A stretch of 7,677 nucleotides of DNA, from the NCBI GenBank assembly GCA_001563325.1, contig LRSK01000040.1:1-7677 (forward strand). Direction: 5' to 3'. The notes beneath the pieces are model-generated. The model saw only the letters and a list, made by a program, of their open reading frames with translations, did not search any database and was not told where the DNA came from. This document shows, in pieces, positions 5,037 through 7,677 of the stretch. The position numbers and the translations under genes are program-made. The DNA comes from Candidatus Thorarchaeota archaeon SMTZ1-83 (GTDB lineage Archaea; Asgardarchaeota; Thorarchaeia; Thorarchaeales; Thorarchaeaceae). The first letter of the stretch is position 1. Each line of letters opens with the position of its first letter.

Positions 5037-6373
5037 CACACCATCGAGCTCAGGACACTATCGCAGTCATTGCCTAGAATGAAAGTGTTGAAGCCCACTC
5101 CTAAGGCCTCTCGAAGTTCTTCCATTCTTGACTTCTTCACCTTATCGCTGAAGGGCCACTTGTGTTCTGGCTTGGGAGTGACTCCGAGCTCCTCACACTT
5201 CTCAACGATGTCAAGCACTGTTCCGAAAATCTGTTCTCCACTCTTTCCTTCAGGACGTATCTCCCGGGAATGCATCACCAGACCATAGGCTGGATTGTTG
5301 TTTCCCAGATACCATTTGCTGGGAGCATGCCCATACTTCGCAAACGGGGTCAGGTCACGCCTTGTGAGCAGACTGTCAATCTCGTCCAGACTCCTCTGCA
5401 TGTTTCTCAGGCTATCTCCATGAAATCCATACCCCTCGAACAGTGCAACCTGATTGCCTTCCTTTGGATTGCGTTTTGGCAGTTTGATACGGACATCCTT
5501 CATTCGTTCTACTTCATCGGCGTCGAGCTTTCTGATATCGATGAACTCCTTTAGCTCCTCTTCGTAGTCCTCCACAAACTCTAGAATTAGAAGTGGAGGG
5601 TTCAGATCCTCTCGGACATCCGGGTGTGCCATCACAATTGCTTCGCCGTAACGAATCGGGCTCTTACGCTCTATCATCTGAACTATAGCCTGACCTAGCG
5701 CATCATAGTCCTCGAATTCAGCCAATGCTGACGCTACGGACTCTGTACTCAAGGGTTTGATTGCCACTCTCACCTCTGTAATGAATCCGAGCGTTCCATG
5801 TGAACTCGCCACGTCGTGAATGGTCATGCCTCGCTTGTTGAGTTTCTCTTCGAGCTCGGGATCGTTCGATCTAACGCCGTCCCAGTCCACGATGAGCTGC
5901 CTACCGTCATAGGTCAACATCCTGACCCGGAGTGTGTTGTCACGCATTGTCCCTGACTCCCAAGTGTCGTTTCCTCCACCATCAGTGCTCAGAATCCCAC
6001 CGACCGTTGCTATGTCACGACTACTTGGAGCCACATAGAACTTCATCCCCATCGGTTCTAGAAGCGCGTTGATTTCATCCGGAGTGGCACCTGGCTGAAC
6101 GTCAACGTAGCCTTGGTCTTTCGAGATGGTCAGGATTTCAGCCATCTGGAGGCTGCTCAACATTACTCTGTCTCTGTTGCCGCCAGTACATGCACCACTC
6201 AGTCCCGAGCCGCCACCCTTCGGTGTCACGTCATAGTTGTGCTCACGTGCAAAAGCTATCGCATCTAGCACCTCTGTTTCATTTCTCGGATAGTAGACAC
6301 CTCTGATCTTCTTGAAGTCAAGTCGGTAGTACATGCTGGCGTTTGCACCCATTGCGATGTCCCTGAGCTTCAT
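5036..6373 (-). CDS. FAD-binding oxidoreductase, GlcD / D-lactate dehydrogenase type
   Basis: 445 residues, close to GlcD-family length. The PCMH-type FAD-binding domain spans about 20-207: YYPRNETEV (27-35), KGGGSGLSG (52-60) for the pyrophosphate of FAD, PSSRDIATVGGILSTDGGG (116-134) and HGTLGFITEVRVAIKP (192-207). The C-terminal substrate domain follows (about 208-445). Family members oxidise 2-hydroxyacids such as glycolate, D-lactate or 2-hydroxyglutarate and pass electrons to an Fe-S partner. The family motif GHxGDGNxH is altered here to GHAPSKWYLGNNN (348-360), while an E-H pair is kept at 403-404 (KPEHKW) where relatives have EHGxG. The substrate therefore cannot be named. No membrane helix or signal peptide is visible, so it is cytoplasmic. 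The ATG is one base after the stop of the Fe-S gene, with AGGAGGTT 9 nt upstream, so the two are co-transcribed and probably form one complex. Confidence 0.9.
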   Translation of the reverse strand: MKLRDIAMGANASMYYRLDFKKIRGVYYPRNETEVLDAIAFAREHNYDVTPKGGGSGLSGACTGGNRDRVMLSSLQMAEILTISKDQGYVDVQPGATPDEINALLEPMGMKFYVAPSSRDIATVGGILSTDGGGNDTWESGTMRDNTLRVRMLTYDGRQLIVDWDGVRSNDPELEEKLNKRGMTIHDVASSHGTLGFITEVRVAIKPLSTESVASALAEFEDYDALGQAIVQMIERKSPIRYGEAIVMAHPDVREDLNPPLLILEFVEDYEEELKEFIDIRKLDADEVERMKDVRIKLPKRNPKEGNQVALFEGYGFHGDSLRNMQRSLDEIDSLLTRRDLTPFAKYGHAPSKWYLGNNNPAYGLVMHSREIRPEGKSGEQIFGTVLDIVEKCEELGVTPKPEHKWPFSDKVKKSRMEELREALGVGFNTFILGNDCDSVLSSMV

Positions 6374-6374
6374 C

Positions 6375-7478
6375 CTACTCTGAACCTCCTATCGCATCTG
6401 AAAGCAGCTCGACGATGTCTTTCGTCTTGTTCCCATTCCCGAGAAGCTGCTCTCTGCAGGATGGACATGCAGTGATGACTGTGGAGGCCGCAAGCCTTTC
6501 TCTTGCTGCTCTAAGCTGGATTATCTTGTCGCTCAGGTCTGGGTCGGTCATTCGCAGGAGACCGCCGCCACCGCAGCAACTAAGGTCCATCTCTCGATAT
6601 TCCACACCAAGTTTCTTCAGAAGTGACCTTGGCTCAGTCTTTATGCCTAGAATCCGATGAAGCTCACAGGGATCGTGATAGGCGAAATCTTCCTTCTGTT
6701 CATACTTGGGCGCGGATCCGAACAGTCTATCAAAGTACTGAGTATGGTGCAATGGCTCGGTATCCTCAAGGTTGTGGTGCTGGCTCAACTGAATCAGGCA
6801 CCCCGGACAACAAGTCACGACCTGATTGGCTCGGGAGTCTTGGATGACCGACTTGTTGTGCTGCCTGAGTTCCTCGGCGCCCTTCTCATCTCCCATCAGA
6901 TACAGCGGATGACCACAACAGAATTCCTCAGCACCCATTATGAGATAGTCGACGCCTTCCTTCTCAAGAGTTGTGAACAGAGAGCGAAGCACGTCAAGTT
7001 GACTTGCTCTAAAGGACATCAGACATCCTAAGAATATCATAGTGTCTGCAGTCTTCCCCTTCTCATAGAGGTGGTCCGAAAGATCTGGTATCTCTTCCTC
7101 CAATTCGTCAAGCCAGTAGATCGCTCTGTCTTCAGGGTCAAGCCCGTAGATGTTGGCAACATTCGCAAGGGCATCTCTCAAAGCGTCCAGGTGCGCAAAC
7201 TCCTCTGGTGCCGTTTCTATCGCCTTCGCCCTTTGCTCATGCCACACACGTAGCAGGTCAACATCAGATGAACAGACATCAGTGCAACGCCCACATAGAC
7301 TACACTGGAAGAGGACTCTCCTGAACTCCTTAGCAAGTTCCTCATCTTCTTCTATCTGGTCCATAACCTGGAGCATGTACATCTTCCCCCGGGGGGAGAA
7401 TTGCTCCTCTCCCACAGCGTCGAACAGGGGGCAGAACTTGACACATGACCCGCATCGTACACACTTGTCGTATGACAT
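6375..7478 (-). CDS. Fe-S oxidoreductase with two CCG domains, GlcF / HdrD type
   Basis: 367 residues. Two [4Fe-4S] ferredoxin motifs lie at the N-terminus: C6-x2-C9-x2-C12-x3-C16-P, and C59-x2-C62-x2-C65-x3-C69 (followed by Ser, not the usual Pro). Two cysteine-rich CCG domains follow. The first has C152, C187-C188-G and C224-x2-C227 (34-residue spacings, as in the family). The second has C271, C301-C302-G and C338-x2-C341. In HdrD/HdrB such domains hold the special cluster that handles disulfides or acts as an electron relay; in GlcF/LldE types they pass electrons from the flavoprotein. There is no membrane helix, and a membrane or quinone-reducing partner is not in view. This is the first gene of a two-gene operon with the GlcD-like flavoprotein. 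The start at ATG 7478 is fixed because the first cluster cysteine is residue 6; GGAGAA (7485-7490) lies 6 nt upstream. Confidence 0.92.
   Translation of the reverse strand: MSYDKCVRCGSCVKFCPLFDAVGEEQFSPRGKMYMLQVMDQIEEDEELAKEFRRVLFQCSLCGRCTDVCSSDVDLLRVWHEQRAKAIETAPEEFAHLDALRDALANVANIYGLDPEDRAIYWLDELEEEIPDLSDHLYEKGKTADTMIFLGCLMSFRASQLDVLRSLFTTLEKEGVDYLIMGAEEFCCGHPLYLMGDEKGAEELRQHNKSVIQDSRANQVVTCCPGCLIQLSQHHNLEDTEPLHHTQYFDRLFGSAPKYEQKEDFAYHDPCELHRILGIKTEPRSLLKKLGVEYREMDLSCCGGGGLLRMTDPDLSDKIIQLRAARERLAASTVITACPSCREQLLGNGNKTKDIVELLSDAIGGSE
6383..6390 (-). promoter_or_regulatory. Shine-Dalgarno site of the flavoprotein, inside the Fe-S gene
   Basis: AGGAGGTT, a strong site, lies 9 nt before the flavoprotein ATG (6373), within the last codons of the upstream gene. 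It decides the start and indicates translation from a shared mRNA. Confidence 0.75.
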
Positions 7479-7484
7479 CCTTGG

Positions 7485-7490
7485 TTCTCC
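7485..7490 (-). promoter_or_regulatory. Shine-Dalgarno site of the Fe-S oxidoreductase
   Basis: Minus-strand GGAGAA lies 6 nt before ATG 7478. The nearby CATATATG is too close to the start codon to act as its TATA box. Confidence 0.5.
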
Positions 7491-7520
7491 ATATATGAAG
7501 GGTACAGCAGCGCTGGACTC

Positions 7521-7560
7521 ATTGATAATAGTCTTGTTGATAGCTCCGCATTTGTATAGA
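7521..7560 (-). promoter_or_regulatory. Candidate promoter region of the Fe-S/flavoprotein operon
   Basis: Two A/T-rich candidates lie between the upstream terminator and the operon: TATACAAA (7551-7558) and CTATTATCAAT (7521-7531). The second would give a leader of about 22 nt carrying the GGAGAA site; the first would give about 50 nt. I cannot choose between them from sequence alone. Confidence 0.3.
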
Positions 7561-7594
7561 AAAACAGAGAGATTGCGGCGGGTTGTCCCGCCGC
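7560..7594 (-). terminator. Intrinsic-type terminator of the right-edge gene
   Basis: A perfect 8-bp GC stem (GCGGCGGG 7575-7582 with CCCGCCGC 7587-7594, TTGT loop on the plus strand) is followed on the minus strand by AATCTCTCTG and a T5 run (7560-7564). It lies 12 nt past the stop codon at 7607 and separates that gene from the Fe-S/flavoprotein operon. Confidence 0.65.
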
Positions 7595-7606
7595 TCGGCT
7601 CTGGAA

Positions 7607-7677
7607 TCAGGTCGGTGGTGCCTTAGGAATGTACCCTTTCTCGTAGAGTATCTCAGATGAAGCCCTTGCAACTCGAA
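7607..7677 (-). CDS. C-terminal end of an unidentified protein (partial)
   Basis: Only the last 22 codons and a TGA stop (7607-7609) are in the window, ending in EILYEKGYIPKAPPT. The other two minus-strand frames do not fit: one has an early stop and the other runs on through the hairpin. A terminator-like hairpin lies directly after this stop, which supports a real gene end. The segment is too short to assign a family. Confidence 0.5.
   Translation of the reverse strand, partial: RVARASSEILYEKGYIPKAPPT

Noticed and set aside
7150..7626. Open frame of 158 codons on the plus strand at the right end
   Set aside because: It is antisense to the ferredoxin part of the Fe-S gene, crosses the terminator hairpin, and has no family features.
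1..7677. tRNA, rRNA, CRISPR array, insertion sequence or integrase site
   Set aside because: No cloverleaf, rRNA-like block, regularly spaced long repeats, transposase motifs or terminal inverted repeats were seen on either strand.

Overview
The window reads as archaeal genomic DNA, most plausibly from an Asgard-type (Thorarchaeota-like) or related lineage. Evidence seen directly: A/T-rich TATA-like boxes about 25 nt ahead of apparent transcript starts, several apparently leaderless genes beside genes with good Shine-Dalgarno sites, an Orc1/Cdc6-type ATPase, a RadA/RadB-type RecA-fold protein, a small zinc ribbon, and a large glycosylation-site-rich surface protein with a cytoplasmic tail. 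The lineage guess is inference from gene style and is not proven by any one marker.

Layout. 1-2154 (+): 3' part of a long surface-anchored protein (beta-rich extracellular repeats, one membrane helix, a cytoplasmic helical tail). 2167-2940 (-): a RadA/RadB-like protein that has lost the Walker A lysine, the Walker B aspartate and the catalytic glutamate. Divergent from it is 3063-3269 (+), a 68-residue zinc ribbon, followed at 3359-3784 (+) by a stand-alone lipoyl-carrier protein of the GcvH family. Convergent with that gene, across a hairpin, is 3824-~4969 (-), an Orc1/Cdc6-like AAA+ protein whose Walker A lysine is serine. Upstream on the minus strand lie 5036-6373, a GlcD/D-LDH-type flavoprotein, and 6375-7478, a GlcF/HdrD-type iron-sulfur protein. 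They are one base apart and form a two-gene operon transcribed from the right. A perfect hairpin plus T-run (7560-7594) separates this operon from the C-terminal end of another minus-strand gene at the right edge.

How it fits together. The flavoprotein and the CCG-domain iron-sulfur protein form a classical 2-hydroxyacid dehydrogenase/heterodisulfide-reductase-like electron-transfer pair: FAD takes electrons from an organic substrate and the clusters hand them on. The flavoprotein is unusual in its second metal/substrate motif, so its substrate is open. The GcvH-like carrier lies nearby without other glycine-cleavage genes in view and could serve a redox or sulfur-carrier role rather than glycine cleavage, but it is not in the same operon.

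The most noteworthy point is that two proteins from the replication/recombination ATPase families, only about 0.9 kb apart, have each lost the key P-loop lysine while keeping the rest of the fold recognisable. They are candidates for lineage-specific pseudo-ATPases with structural or regulatory roles in DNA transactions.
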